Shown: positions 30,001 to 38,404 of the stretch, in pieces
Numbering within the stretch: the first letter of the stretch is position 1
Layout: each line of letters opens with the position of its first letter
Translations under genes and position numbers: made by a program
Source of the DNA: a virus
DNA length: 64,000 nt
Virus record (IMG/VR): IMGVR_UViG_3300033143_004212
Span: 19,405-83,404 of that record
Direction: 5' to 3' (one strand)
Notes under the pieces: generated by a model
Told to the model about the DNA's origin: nothing
Database searches by the model: none
What the model saw: only the letters and a program-made list of their open reading frames with translations

Positions 30001-31118
30001 CTGACTATGATTATCCTGCTATTGCAAAATTAACAAGCACAACATTTTTATTTATAGGACAAGATGATGTAACTGGAGATTTAGATGCTTTTGTATGTAC
30101 TCATGATGGAGAAAGAGTTACTTCAACTGGTACTGTTCTTGAAGTATCTGGAGATAGTACAGCTTTCCCTAGAATTAAAGAAGTTACTTCTACAACTTTC
30201 CTTGTAACTTTTATAAATTTAACTGGAACTGATTTTTTAAGTGCTATAATGCTTAGTGTAAGTGGAACTACAGTTACAAAAGGTACTGCTGTTTCAATTG
30301 ATACTTTTACTCTACATCCTAGTAATTATCATGAAAGTACAATACTAGAATCAACTAAAGCTTTAGTAACATACGCAGATAAAGATGATACAAATGCATT
30401 AAATTCTGTTGTTCTTACAATCTCTGGTTTAGCATTAACAGTTAATACAATATACACTCATTCTACTAATAGTTGTTTAGAAATGTCATTAGTAACTCTA
30501 AGTTCTACTAGAGCTTTCTTAGCATCACCATATGATGCTAGTGGAGACGATATGTGGGGTTATATTATTGATGTATCTGGAACTGTTGTAACTTATACCG
30601 ATGATGCACAAATTGATACTGATGATACTGGCGATTGTAGTGCAATTGCTCTTTCATCTACTTCTATAGCTTTACTTTATAGAAGTAATACTACAGATGT
30701 TGTTTATTTTGTATTAGTTGGAATTACTACAGATACAATAGATACTGTTTCAACTTGGAATGATGTTTTTGAAGGAGATTTATCTCATGTTCATTTATTA
30801 TCTATGAGTTCAACAGAATTTATTGCACTAGCGGCAGATGATGTTTCCAATGTTTGTAAAGGTGTAAGATTTACGATTTCTGGTGATACTATTAACTCTT
30901 ATGGAGAAGTTGAAGAACTTAGTGAATATAGTGCTTTTAATACAGACTGGATTACTGGCTATATAAATGATACCGGTGCAACTCAACCGTTATTAGTAAT
31001 TGGAGTAGAATCAGATAACTCTTCTTATAGTTCATTAGCTAGGTTAATTAAAAGAGGAGATGGAGTAGCTATTACTAGTGCTTCTGATGGAAATAATACT
31101 GAAATAGTAGTATTCTAA
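27060..31118 (+). CDS. Long tail fibre / receptor-binding protein
   Basis: A 1352-residue protein with AAGGAGG at the start. The N-terminal 160 residues form an attachment domain (AEHGSSLTSSISAGYIYIDG; YVFSEVPLDDPEPTLTEGNM). Residues 270-760 are built from repeated modules of about 70 residues: LTDVVISGTPADNEVLAYD, INQT.GEAGLSASGHGHTA, SNISDFDTEV, and GNPHSLELADL. From 850 to the end there are repeated STTFLFI/SSTRAFL-type strands that look like a beta-propeller. It is by far the largest product after the tape measure and is the main candidate for host recognition. The protein's C-terminal part contains only UGG Trp codons. Confidence 0.78.
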   Translation: MVISTNYGFVIYDSTVDTLELFKDYIDDIASNFETIDAVIPEKIEIADIMSDWVVSGLLPAEHGSSLTSSISAGYIYIDGVRIYKNGTPHTYTASKDTYVDIDPTGTYVFSEVPLDDPEPTLTEGNMRLAKVVTDATTIPTVVDMRTLEYSLSKNDKLNQITWDDPNLWIGAGSGGELFLQAGGSTKLTMGAHTTVSNGYFYVNDNIYLNTGSAILKGRDSGAASVNLLQMDASVDKVKVGTTSYPLMFNSSVEPIWYNGTTEKSIIFEAPNDGEEYVRKNEAWAIVSEHAINDITDIVITSVADNEILQYDNGSGDWINQTLAEAGISATGHSHVATDVTDFDTEVSNNTSVSANTDKISFDATASAKVAWLTVTQAVDLDTIETDTSSNNSHRTTTTGNPHSLELADLDDVDSTVGSPTDGKIMVYRTAGGDWILEDKPASGSTPSLDELTDVTITGTPADDEVLAYNTGTNQWINQTAAEAGLAISGHSHTATDVTDFDTEVSNNTSVSANTSKISFPEAPNDGEEYVRKNLAWAIATGGGASAINDLTDVVISGTPADNEVLAYDTSSGDWINQTPGEAGLSASGHGHTASNISDFDTEVGNHTDVTDNTTHSGTTTGNPHSLELADLSNVVITSVGDNDIIGYDSGGNFINQTASELGLSVTGHSHVAIDVTDFDTEVANNTAVAANTDKISFDATASAKVAWLTVTQAVDLDTMESNISTNNGKVTNADHTGEVTGSGALTIADNVVDEANLKLETGPTNDYVLTADSTKSGGMKWAAAPGGGGAIGDLSDVTISSIGNDEILVWETDEFVNQTFAEAGIGTATDVATNRDDVDALFKIKDGVTTGSAIAITTDGTFDYVDGRWIMFKADANITAPATIAIDGGSALTAKDKDGNNIDIVINITYLCRFVDDTTDFFELAPKETILAGGYQKTYEASGTVNSGDMVDIDYINETATAVSERERLALISQNLLSATDYDYPAIAKLTSTTFLFIGQDDVTGDLDAFVCTHDGERVTSTGTVLEVSGDSTAFPRIKEVTSTTFLVTFINLTGTDFLSAIMLSVSGTTVTKGTAVSIDTFTLHPSNYHESTILESTKALVTYADKDDTNALNSVVLTISGLALTVNTIYTHSTNSCLEMSLVTLSSTRAFLASPYDASGDDMWGYIIDVSGTVVTYTDDAQIDTDDTGDCSAIALSSTSIALLYRSNTTDVVYFVLVGITTDTIDTVSTWNDVFEGDLSHVHLLSMSSTEFIALAADDVSNVCKGVRFTISGDTINSYGEVEELSEYSAFNTDWITGYINDTGATQPLLVIGVESDNSSYSSLARLIKRGDGVAITSASDGNNTEIVVF

Positions 31119-31128
31119 TATATAAAAA

Positions 31129-31159
31129 AACACCCTTTAATTAGGGTGTTATTTTTTTT
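31129..31159. terminator. Bidirectional terminator, TTAATT loop
   Basis: An 8-bp stem AACACCCT/AGGGTGTT with loop TTAATT is flanked by a T run on the right and an A run on the left. It can end transcription of the fibre gene (+) and of the amidase gene (-), whose stop codon lies in its T run. Confidence 0.88.
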
Positions 31160-31988
31160 ATTCTTTTTTTAGAATGCCGTATAGATCAGATAGTAAAATA
31201 CTTATTTCATTTGCTATTGCTAAGGAATCATTTATTTTTTTATCTTGTTTTTTAATTGTTTCTTCGTATTTTTTGATTTTTTTATCTTTTATATCTTCTT
31301 CATCATTTTCAAATAATGGCATATAATCAATTCCGAAGTATTTACAAATTCCAACTGCGTGCGCTAAAGCAATTTTTTCTCGGTAACCATCATCTAATAA
31401 TTTTTTTGCATCTTCTTTATTAGTCATAAATCCGCTTTCAGTAAGTATTGCAGGTGCATCTGTATTTTTTATTACATAAAATCTTGCATTCTTAACTTTT
31501 CTATCAACCATTCCAGTCGCATCTATTAATTCTTTGTGAACTGTTTTTGCTAATCTAGGTCCTATTCTACTACCAGTAGAGTAATAAGTTTCAATTCCTG
31601 TAACAGTATTCCATCCACCCATTCCATAAGCATTCGCATGTATTGAAATAAAGATGTCTACTTTTGCATCGTTAGCAATTTTGACTCTAGATTTAAGAGG
31701 TAGATCTATACCTTCTTTATAAGTTCTTACTACTTTAAAACCTCGTTTTATTAATTTACGTTCTAATTTCTTTGCGACCGCGAGATTAAATTCATATTCG
31801 TGCATGAATTTACCATTTTCCCATCTAGGCGTGCGTTTTCCCCGAGTTAATGGACCGTGACCTACATCTATTCCTACTGTAATATCTTTTGATGTTTCTA
31901 ATATGATTCTTTGTGTTCGTACTGCGATATACTTTCTCATATTTATTGCAGTAGTATTTTTTATTCCTATTATAATATTTCTTTTCAT
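31158..31988 (-). CDS. N-acetylmuramoyl-L-alanine amidase (endolysin)
   Basis: A 276-residue Amidase_3 zinc hydrolase that cuts the bond between MurNAc and L-Ala in peptidoglycan. All four catalytic/zinc positions are present: His44 (GIDVGHGP), Glu66 in HEYEFN, His117 (FISIHANA) and Glu184 (ILTESGFM). The C-terminal 45 residues are a charged coiled coil, not a known wall-binding domain. The start chosen is ATG 31988 behind AGGAGG; the in-frame codons upstream lack a site. It is the only minus-strand gene in the left 37 kb and has its own consensus promoter. An active wall hydrolase implies a host with peptidoglycan, which is unexpected with UGA=Trp. Confidence 0.9.
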   Translation of the reverse strand: MKRNIIIGIKNTTAINMRKYIAVRTQRIILETSKDITVGIDVGHGPLTRGKRTPRWENGKFMHEYEFNLAVAKKLERKLIKRGFKVVRTYKEGIDLPLKSRVKIANDAKVDIFISIHANAYGMGGWNTVTGIETYYSTGSRIGPRLAKTVHKELIDATGMVDRKVKNARFYVIKNTDAPAILTESGFMTNKEDAKKLLDDGYREKIALAHAVGICKYFGIDYMPLFENDEEDIKDKKIKKYEETIKKQDKKINDSLAIANEISILLSDLYGILKKE

Positions 31989-32016
31989 TTCTATCCTCCT
32001 TATCCTATATATAATA

Positions 32017-32045
32017 ATTATAACATATTTTCTCCTATTTGTCAA
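32017..32045 (-). promoter_or_regulatory. Perfect consensus promoter for the amidase gene
   Basis: On the minus strand TTGACA and TATAAT are separated by exactly 17 nt, with TGT in front of the -10. This is the best vegetative promoter in the window and points to recognition by an ordinary sigma-70/sigma-A factor of the host. Confidence 0.92.
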
Positions 32046-32179
32046 ACCTCTTGGATAAAAGTTTTATAAGACTAAAAATAGATTACGATTTGGGCAGAAT
32101 TATTTAATTACTTTTAATTACTTTAAATATTATTAGACATAAAGAGGTTATTTATGAATAGAGTAGAAAGGATGGTAAT

Positions 32180-32464
32180 ATGCTTAAAAAATTTTTAAAA
32201 CTACAAACCTCTAAAAAACTTATTACAATAGTTGTATTGGTATGGGTATTGTCAATCATAATTGGATATATAGGAACATTCTTTGGAATTTCTTTTATTG
32301 ACATTATTCAAATTGTAAATTTAGATTTTTTAGTTATTTTAGGATTCTATTTTACAAAAGCAGGTTCAGAAAATATTGTTAAAATTACCAAAGATTTTAC
32401 TATGAAGAAAAAAGAACCTGAATATGATGAACTCAATGAATATGACGAAGTGCCTTACAAATAA
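32180..32464 (+). CDS. Small membrane protein, holin candidate
   Basis: A 94-residue protein with two predicted membrane spans (LITIVVLVWVLSIIIGYIG and IIQIVNLDFLVILGFYF) and a charged C-terminal tail (KKKEPEYDELNEYDE). The segment GFYFTKAGSENIVKI recalls small membrane proteins encoded in lysis or tail regions of Bacillota phages. Placed just beyond the amidase and next to a second holin-like protein, it may form part of the lysis system. Holin, antiholin or an unrelated membrane protein are all possible. ATG 32180 has AAAGGA upstream. Confidence 0.55.
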   Translation: MLKKFLKLQTSKKLITIVVLVWVLSIIIGYIGTFFGISFIDIIQIVNLDFLVILGFYFTKAGSENIVKITKDFTMKKKEPEYDELNEYDEVPYK

Positions 32465-32476
32465 GGAGGAGAAAGG

Positions 32477-33148
32477 ATGGGAGCTTGAGTAGAAATAACT
32501 CTTGCAATTATTGCTTTAATTTCAAGCGTGAGTACGGCATTAATTAATAGGAGATATAGAAAAGTTAAGAAACAAGAAAAAAGAAATAAACTTATAAATC
32601 ATCCTGTCCACAGTAGAATGAAAAGCTATAAAAGAAGATTTTTAATAGATTTTCAACTTAATAACAAAGGGAAGGAAGCAGTTCTTAGAGATTTATTTGT
32701 AAAAAAATTTGAATTATGAACTGATGCATTATACGATTTAGCAAAAGAGATTGATGAATATATTAAAATTTATTCTGAAAATGATGATAAGAATTATGAA
32801 ACTATTAAAGAAAAAAATTTATTATGTTTTAATGAAACTTTAGAAAAATTTAATGCATATCACTATGGTCCTGAATACACGCCAGAAGAAAAAATATTAA
32901 TTGAGATTGTTATTGGAAAATTTAATATATGGCAAAGTCATCGTTCCAGATTTATCGAAGAACAAATTATGGATATTTGTAATAATTCGATGATGTATCC
33001 AACATGTGAAAGAAAACAAATTGCAATTTTTGACATATACATGGCAGTTTTTGCAATGACTCTAAATGATGCAATGAAAACAGTAGAGTCAATTAATGGT
33101 CAATTGGAAGGTAAATATTTCAGAGGTATAAAAATAAGTAAGGAGTAG
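32477..33148 (+). CDS. Membrane-anchored protein of unknown function
   Basis: A 223-residue protein recovered only with UGA=Trp: TGA at 32486 (MGAWVEI) and 32717 (KFELWTDALYDL). Residues 4-22 form one N-terminal membrane span (VEITLAIIALISSVSTALI), followed by a basic stretch (RRYRKVKKQEKR), so the rest is probably cytoplasmic. The remaining 190 residues are helical and charged with no recognised motif. It begins after AAGGAGGAG and sits inside the lysis region. A spanin or holin partner function is possible but unsupported. Confidence 0.6.
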
Positions 33149-33151
33149 AGA

Positions 33152-33844
33152 ATGTCAGATATTAAATTAATAATATTAGATATTGGTTACAAAGAAGATG
33201 CCTTTGGATTAAAAAAAGGAACTAAAGTATGAACTAAAGAATTCAAATTCAATAGTAAAGTTGCAAAACTTATAAAGAAAATTTTAGAATTAAATGGAGT
33301 AAAAGTAATTTTAACGCAACCATTAAACACATCTAAGATTTCTTTAAATGAAAGAATTATTTTAGAAAAAGAATTAAATCCAAAAGCAGACGGATTAGTT
33401 TCCATGCAAGCTGATTGGAATTCAGAAGAAGCTACTGAAGGTAGTTGGATTTTTTATTGGCACACTTCTCAAGAAAGTGGGAAATTAGCCGCTCTTATAG
33501 ATAGAGCATTAGTTGATTGTTCGAACAATGAGCACCGAGATATAACGGCATCTATGCCAGACTCTTGGAACGATTTCCAAATTTTAAGAGAAACAAATTG
33601 TCCTTCTGTATTAATTGAGTATGGTTATATCGATAATAAAGATAGAATGAGAATATTTAGAAATAGATATTTTGCTTTAGATTGTGCGAAATCAACTTCT
33701 GAGGGGATTTTACAATTTTTAGGAATAAAGAATTATACTTTAAAAACAAAAGGAAAAAGAATTATAAAAGTAATCAAAGGTTTAATAAAACTTTTGAATA
33801 AAATATTAAACAAAATAGAAAAAGGAGGAAACAAATGAATCTAG
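33152..33844 (+). CDS. Degenerate Amidase_3-fold protein, zinc ligands lost
   Basis: A 230-residue protein with the overall plan of N-acetylmuramoyl-L-alanine amidase. At the first zinc site the usual DxGH is DIGY (Tyr13). At the third, SIHAN is SMQADWN (Gln86). The two glutamates (Glu30 in TKEFKFN, Glu156 in LIEYGY) remain. A zinc hydrolase lacking both His ligands should be inactive, so it may now bind rather than cut. TGA at 33230 (TKVWTKEF) is Trp. A second TGA at 33836 overlaps the next gene's ATG, and the frame ends at TAG 33842-33844. The basic C-terminus (KKIIKVIKGLIKLLNK-type) could touch membranes. Confidence 0.75.
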
Positions 33845-34194
33845 CTATTGTTTTTGCTTTTTTAATGGTTATAGCTATTGTAGCTTATTTACGATATTTA
33901 TCACCTTATTTAAGAGTTAAAGGATTAGACTACTACAGTGAAGTTAGATTAGCTTTAATGCTTACTGGCTATGTTTTTAGAGAGAAAAAGGTAAAAGATA
34001 TTGCAAGAGTAGCTTTATTAGTAGTAACAGAATTAGAGGAACTATCAATATCCCCTGAAGAGAAACATGTAGAGGGCGTTGAAAGACTAAGTATTAAATT
34101 ATTAGAAGAATTCAACTTAGAATTAGAAGAAGGTGCATTAGATCTATTGATACAAGTAGCAGTAGCAATGCTACCAAAAACTAACATAGAATAA
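33835..34194 (+). CDS. Holin candidate (LL-H-like)
   Basis: A 119-residue protein with one N-terminal membrane span (LAIVFAFLMVIAIVAYL). The helical body matches the pattern of LL-H type phage holins: DIARVALLVVTELEELSISP, then EEK, and near the end LDLLIQVAVAMLPK. It overlaps the amidase-like gene and uses AAAGGAGGA within it. This coupling suggests both belong to one lysis module. The role as pore former that lets the endolysin out is inferred from family resemblance and context. Confidence 0.6.
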   Translation: MNLAIVFAFLMVIAIVAYLRYLSPYLRVKGLDYYSEVRLALMLTGYVFREKKVKDIARVALLVVTELEELSISPEEKHVEGVERLSIKLLEEFNLELEEGALDLLIQVAVAMLPKTNIE

Positions 34195-34212
34195 TAAAAG
34201 GAGGAACCCTAT

Positions 34213-34653
34213 ATGGCAGTAACTGCTAAAATGATGGGACAATGTTTAATAAAAGCTTTAAATAAAGAACTTGACTGGGATACAGATACTATTAAAGTTA
34301 TGCTTTATGAAGACGATCTTGTTATAGATCAAGACACTATGATATATCTAGACGATATAGTAACTGGAACAGAAGCTTCTGGAACAGGCTACACAGCAGG
34401 TGGAGACACTTTAGCTTCAAAGACTATAGATTATACTGCAGGAACTAATACAATCAAATTAGATGCGGCAGATACAACTTGGACAGCTTCAACAATAACT
34501 GCTATGTATGCAGTTATCTATCAAGATACAACAGTAGCATCAACAAGTGTATTAATAGCTTATGTTGACTTTGGTCAAAATGAGTCATCAAGCAATGGTG
34601 ACTTTAAAATAACATGGCATACAGATGGAATTGCAACTATAGTAGCATCATAA
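34213..34653 (+). CDS. Conserved phage structural protein of unknown role
   Basis: A 146-residue beta-rich protein belonging to a recurrent family of short phage proteins: MAVTAKMMGQCLIKALNKEL, then DTIKVMLYEDD, GTGYTAGGDTLASKTIDYT, and ITAMYAVIYQDT. Such proteins are encoded near tails or adhesins, but their exact role is not known to me. AAAGGAGGA precedes the ATG and a terminator follows. It uses only UGG for Trp. Confidence 0.65.
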   Translation: MAVTAKMMGQCLIKALNKELDWDTDTIKVMLYEDDLVIDQDTMIYLDDIVTGTEASGTGYTAGGDTLASKTIDYTAGTNTIKLDAADTTWTASTITAMYAVIYQDTTVASTSVLIAYVDFGQNESSSNGDFKITWHTDGIATIVAS

Positions 34654-34658
34654 TATAA

Positions 34659-34682
34659 AAGGACTATAATAGTCCTTTTTTT
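34659..34682 (+). terminator. Intrinsic terminator
   Basis: A stem AAGGACTA/TAGTCCTT with a 3-nt loop is followed by seven or more T. It separates the preceding gene from the repeat-protein gene. Confidence 0.85.
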
Positions 34683-34710
34683 ATTTTATAACCCAAAGGA
34701 GGGAAAGTAG

Positions 34711-37068
34711 ATGGCAGAAGTAATTAAAACCTTTACATTTACTAGTACCTTAGAAGGTTGGACAGGAACTGATGAAGGTAAGGCATATGCTGTCAATACG
34801 TCAACAGATATTGGATTTGATGCGATTGGTCGTAACCAAGCAGGAACTCCAGATTGGACTTGGACAGGAGATTGGGAAGATTTAGGAGTAACGCCTGGTC
34901 ATACAGTAACAGAAGTATTATTATCATTTGATGTTAATTGTGATTTATATAATATTGTAGATGTTGCTAGTTTTACTTACACACTGACTGCAGGAGGAGA
35001 AACATCTCAAATTATTTGAGATCCAACAGCGACAGAGTCTTATAACACGAAAACAGGTATTTTAAAAGTATTTTCAACTGCGAAAGATAGTACTGGTACC
35101 CTTAGTTTAGTTATTTTAGGTGATATGGATACAGGTAATAATAGTGCCGCAGAGCTATCTGTAAATTTTGATAATGTTAAAATAACTATTACAACAGAAG
35201 CAGCATCAACGCCAGTAACAGTTAATGCAGTGACAAGTACAAATACTTCGAGTGCTCTGATTCCAACAATTCTTGCAATTAAGAATGTGGATATCACAGG
35301 AGTAACATCAACTAATACTTCAGATGCAGAAGTACCAATTATTGTTGCAGAAACTTCTACTAATATTTTAGCAGAGACATCAACTAATAATACAGTTGCT
35401 AAAGAACCTAGTATAAATACTATTAGAGCTCCTACCATTGATGCAGAAGTATCAACTTCTACTTCAGATGCGCAAGAACCTTCTATAAGTGCAAGTTTAA
35501 ATATAAATGGAGAAGTATCAACTTCAACAAGTGATACAAATATTCCTACATTAAGTACCGGAGCAGGTATAAGTGGAGAAGCATCTATTTCAAATACCGA
35601 TGCTAAAATTCCTACATTAAGTGTAGGAATAAACATTCCAGGAGAAACATCAACTTCAACAAGTGATGCTAAAATTCCTACATTAAGTTTTGATACAAGT
35701 GTTATTATTACAGGTGAAGTATCTATTTCAAATACTGATGCTAAAATTCCTACATTGAGCATAGAAATAAATGTAAATGGAGAAACATCTACTTCAACAA
35801 GTAATGCTAATGAACCTACTATAATTGTAGATACAAGTACAGATATTGCAGGCGAGGTAGCAATTTCAAATACGAATGCTCAAATTCCTTTATTAAGTTT
35901 AGGATTGAACATAAATGGAGAAACATCTACTTCAACAAGTAATACTAATATTCCTACACTAAGTGTAGAAATAAATATTTTAGGAGAAACATCTATTTCA
36001 ACAAGTGATGCTAACGAACCTGTATTGAGTTTAGGATTAAATATAGATGGAGAAACATCTACTTCAACAAGTAATGTTAACGTTCCTACATTAAGTTTAG
36101 GATTAAATATAGATAGTGAAGTAGCAACTTTAACGAATGATGCGAATATTCCTATATTAAGTACTGGAATAGGTATAAATGGTGAAATAGCAACTTCAAC
36201 AAGCAGTATTAATGAACCTGTTATTACAACAGTTAGAAATATTAATATTTCTAATGAGGTATCTACTTCAACGAGTAGTGCTAATATTCCTACATTAAGC
36301 TTTGGAGGAAGTGTTAATATTGCAGGAGAAACATCAATTTCGAATACGAATATTGAAACTCCTTCATTAAATATAGAAATAAATATAAGCAGTGAGGTAG
36401 CAACTTCAACAAATAATGCTAATGAGCCTACATTAAGTTTAGGATTAAATATAATTGGAGAAATATCAACTTCAACAAGTGATGCTTATGAAGCAATTAT
36501 AGATACAAAATCAAATGTCGATATTAGCGCGGAAACATCTATTACTAATACAACTGCAGAAGAACCTTTACTTAGTTTATCTACAGTAATAAATAATGAA
36601 ACATCAATTTCAAATACAAATATTGAAATCCCTGTAATATTTACAGAAACTAATATAAATATTAATAGTACAGTATCAAATTCAAATACAAATATTAATA
36701 TACCTATAATAGATGCTATAATAAATTCTTATATAAATTCTGTTTTAGTGACATCAAATACTGATGCTTTAGAACCAACTATTGAAACTATTATGAATGC
36801 ATTAATAAGTGCGGAAATAGCAGAATCCAATATAGAAATTCCTCTTCCTTTCTTTGGAGAGCCAATAAATATAGAAGTGAATGCAGAAATAGCAACTTCT
36901 AATAGTTTTGCTTTTGGAGATGCAGTCTATACAAGTATAGATGGAAGATTAAAGTATATTTCAGAAGTTATCGTATACGAATCTGTTAGAGATATATTAT
37001 TAGAAAGTAAAATTAGAAATATTCTTATTAAAGGATTAATAAGAAATATTAAAATACAATCAAAATAG
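34711..37068 (+). CDS. Tandem-repeat Ser/Thr-rich surface/adhesin protein
   Basis: A 785-residue protein. Residues 1-165 look like a jelly-roll carbohydrate-binding domain (LEGWTGTDEGKAYAVNT; WTWTGDWEDLGVTPGHT). TGA 35017 (TSQIIWDPT) is Trp inside this domain and joins it to the rest. From about residue 170 to 700 there are more than twenty degenerate repeats of about 22-24 residues with the consensus GETSTSTSNANEPTLS, then a short alternating hydrophobic spacer. The last 70 residues are helical and basic. Beta-solenoid-like stalk repeats of this sort usually project a binding tip. No signal peptide occurs, so it is most likely a virion adhesin, not a secreted protein. Confidence 0.7.
35200..36840 (+). 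repeat. Degenerate tandem coding repeat, about 66-72 bp unit
   Basis: Inside the adhesin gene a unit encoding GE(T/V)STSTS-x-A-x-x-P-T-L-S recurs over about 1.6 kb. At DNA level the phrase 'acttcaacaagtgatgct' and 'attcctacattaagt' appear many times with small changes. Such an array can gain or lose units by slippage or recombination. Confidence 0.8.
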
Positions 37069-37082
37069 TTAGGAGGATGAGA

Positions 37083-37406
37083 ATGACTAGAGTCACAGTA
37101 GGAGATACAGTAAGACTTATTGTAGAATTCTATGATTTTAATGGAGACCCAATAGATCCAACATCTATAACTATAACAGTAGAAAATAAGCAACGAGAAA
37201 TTTTATTACAAGAATCAATTACTGGAGCAGATCATGTATTAAATGATAAAGGTCTTGCAATCCCTGGACAGTATTATTATGATTTTGAAACAACAGAAGT
37301 AGGAATCCAATACTACTATTTTAAGGGTACAATAAATGGAACTCCAGGATTAAGGAATGGAAGTTTTTCAGTTATGGATATAGACGGAACAGGAGGAAGA
37401 ATATAA
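37083..37406 (+). CDS. Ig-like fibre-anchoring protein (BppU-like)
   Basis: A 107-residue beta-sandwich protein of the same kind as the one at 25937. It opens RVTVGDTVRLIVEFYDFNGD, then PIDPTSITITVENK, and ends with GLRNGSFSVMD. I placed the start at ATG 37083, six bases after AGGAGG. The earlier ATG 37077 follows the ribosome site with no spacing. It follows the repeat adhesin and may attach it to the virion, by analogy to baseplate adaptor domains. Confidence 0.55.
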   Translation: MTRVTVGDTVRLIVEFYDFNGDPIDPTSITITVENKQREILLQESITGADHVLNDKGLAIPGQYYYDFETTEVGIQYYYFKGTINGTPGLRNGSFSVMDIDGTGGRI

Positions 37407-37631
37407 ATGGATATTCAAATAAATTATACGGATTACCCAGATGTAATTGAAACTATAGTTATCAATACAGGAACTAATCAAAAAATTACGATAAGCTTCC
37501 CGGCCGCGGATACAATTGAATTGCTATCTGAAGATACTTCAACTTTAGAAACAGTTACGCATACAATAACTAAAGAAGAATTAGCAGACATGATAGCGGT
37601 GCTTATTGAAGCATCAGGTCAAATAGAATAA
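37407..37631 (+). CDS. Small beta-rich protein, last rightward gene
   Basis: A 74-residue protein starting one base after the previous stop (TAAATG). It is beta-rich with an acidic character (YPDVIETIVINTGTNQKITI, FPAADTIELLSEDTSTL) and a helical end. No motif recognised. It closes the rightward transcription unit, just before a bidirectional terminator. Confidence 0.5.
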   Translation: MDIQINYTDYPDVIETIVINTGTNQKITISFPAADTIELLSEDTSTLETVTHTITKEELADMIAVLIEASGQIE

Positions 37632-37638
37632 AAAAAAT

Positions 37639-37668
37639 AAAGAGTGATTAATTTCACTCTTTTTTTTA
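37639..37668. terminator. Bidirectional terminator between convergent gene blocks, TTAATT loop
   Basis: A stem AGAGTGA/TCACTCT (extended by A-T pairs) with loop TTAATT has T runs on both strands. It ends the rightward late genes and the leftward dUTPase/resolvase operon. Confidence 0.88.
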
Positions 37669-37671
37669 CGT

Positions 37672-38397
37672 CTAATCTCAGTCTAAATATGTTTTTTCAT
37701 TTATTTTACTTGATCCGTATTTCCCAATACAGATTGCTTCGGCTTCATCATCTGTAACTTTTATTCCAAATTCTTTAAGTACGTATTGTTGGGCACTTCT
37801 TTTTAATTGCTGTCTATTTTGTCCTTTAATACCGCAGAATTTACGTCATTCAGAACTATAAACAGATTCATAAGAAATATCTAATGAATGTGCTACCAAT
37901 TTACATACTCCTAAAACCATTGAAAGAGTTTTAAACAATCCCACATTATGCTCTAGTTGTATATCTTCAAAATATATTATATCCGCATTTCTTTCTTCAA
38001 TAAAATTTTTTAATCATTTACTTATCATGTGTAATCTGTGTATTACATTTTTACTGCCTGCAAAATCCACTACTCCATAATCTGTTAAACTACCTGCCTC
38101 TCAAACAGAATATCCAATAAGTCTAGAAGATTGGTCAAAAGCCAATACTGTTTTAGCATTTTTTGGTTTTTCTATAATACCTCCAGTTGTTTTAATCTTC
38201 TCTCTTCGAGTATCTTGAACAGAAGAAATTTCTTTAACGGTAATTCTACCATTCCTATTAAATTGTTCTCGATACCTTTTAATAGTTTGTAATGAAGCTC
38301 CCATTTTTTCTGCTATCTCTTGATCGAATAAAAAGTCTTTAAATAATGATTCCATCTTTTCTAAATTCTCCATAGTTGGATTAAATCGTTCTTTCAT
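37672..38397 (-). CDS. RuvC-like Holliday junction resolvase with N-terminal HTH
   Basis: A 241-residue protein. Residues 1-80 contain a helix-turn-helix (DQEIAEKMGASLQTIKRYRE). The rest is an RNase H-fold resolvase with acidic residues at LAFDQSS, IIYFEDIQLE and TDDEAEAICIG, the spacing of RuvC-type active sites. All four Trp codons are TGA (GYSVWEAG, ISKWLKN, SSEWRKF, YLDWD), so standard calling would keep only the N-terminal 98 residues. It would cut branched DNA before packaging. It is the last gene of a leftward operon beginning at 40300. Confidence 0.8.
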
Positions 38398-38404
38398 TAT
38401 TTAC

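Noticed and set aside
35040-35762. A 240-residue leftward open frame opposite the repeat adhesin
   Set aside because: It is the antisense shadow of the tandem repeats, with a matching repeat period and no ribosome site; the rightward gene has the proper start, domain and stop.
35200-36840. CRISPR array
   Set aside because: The repeats are degenerate, in frame, without constant spacers, and encode a continuous protein.
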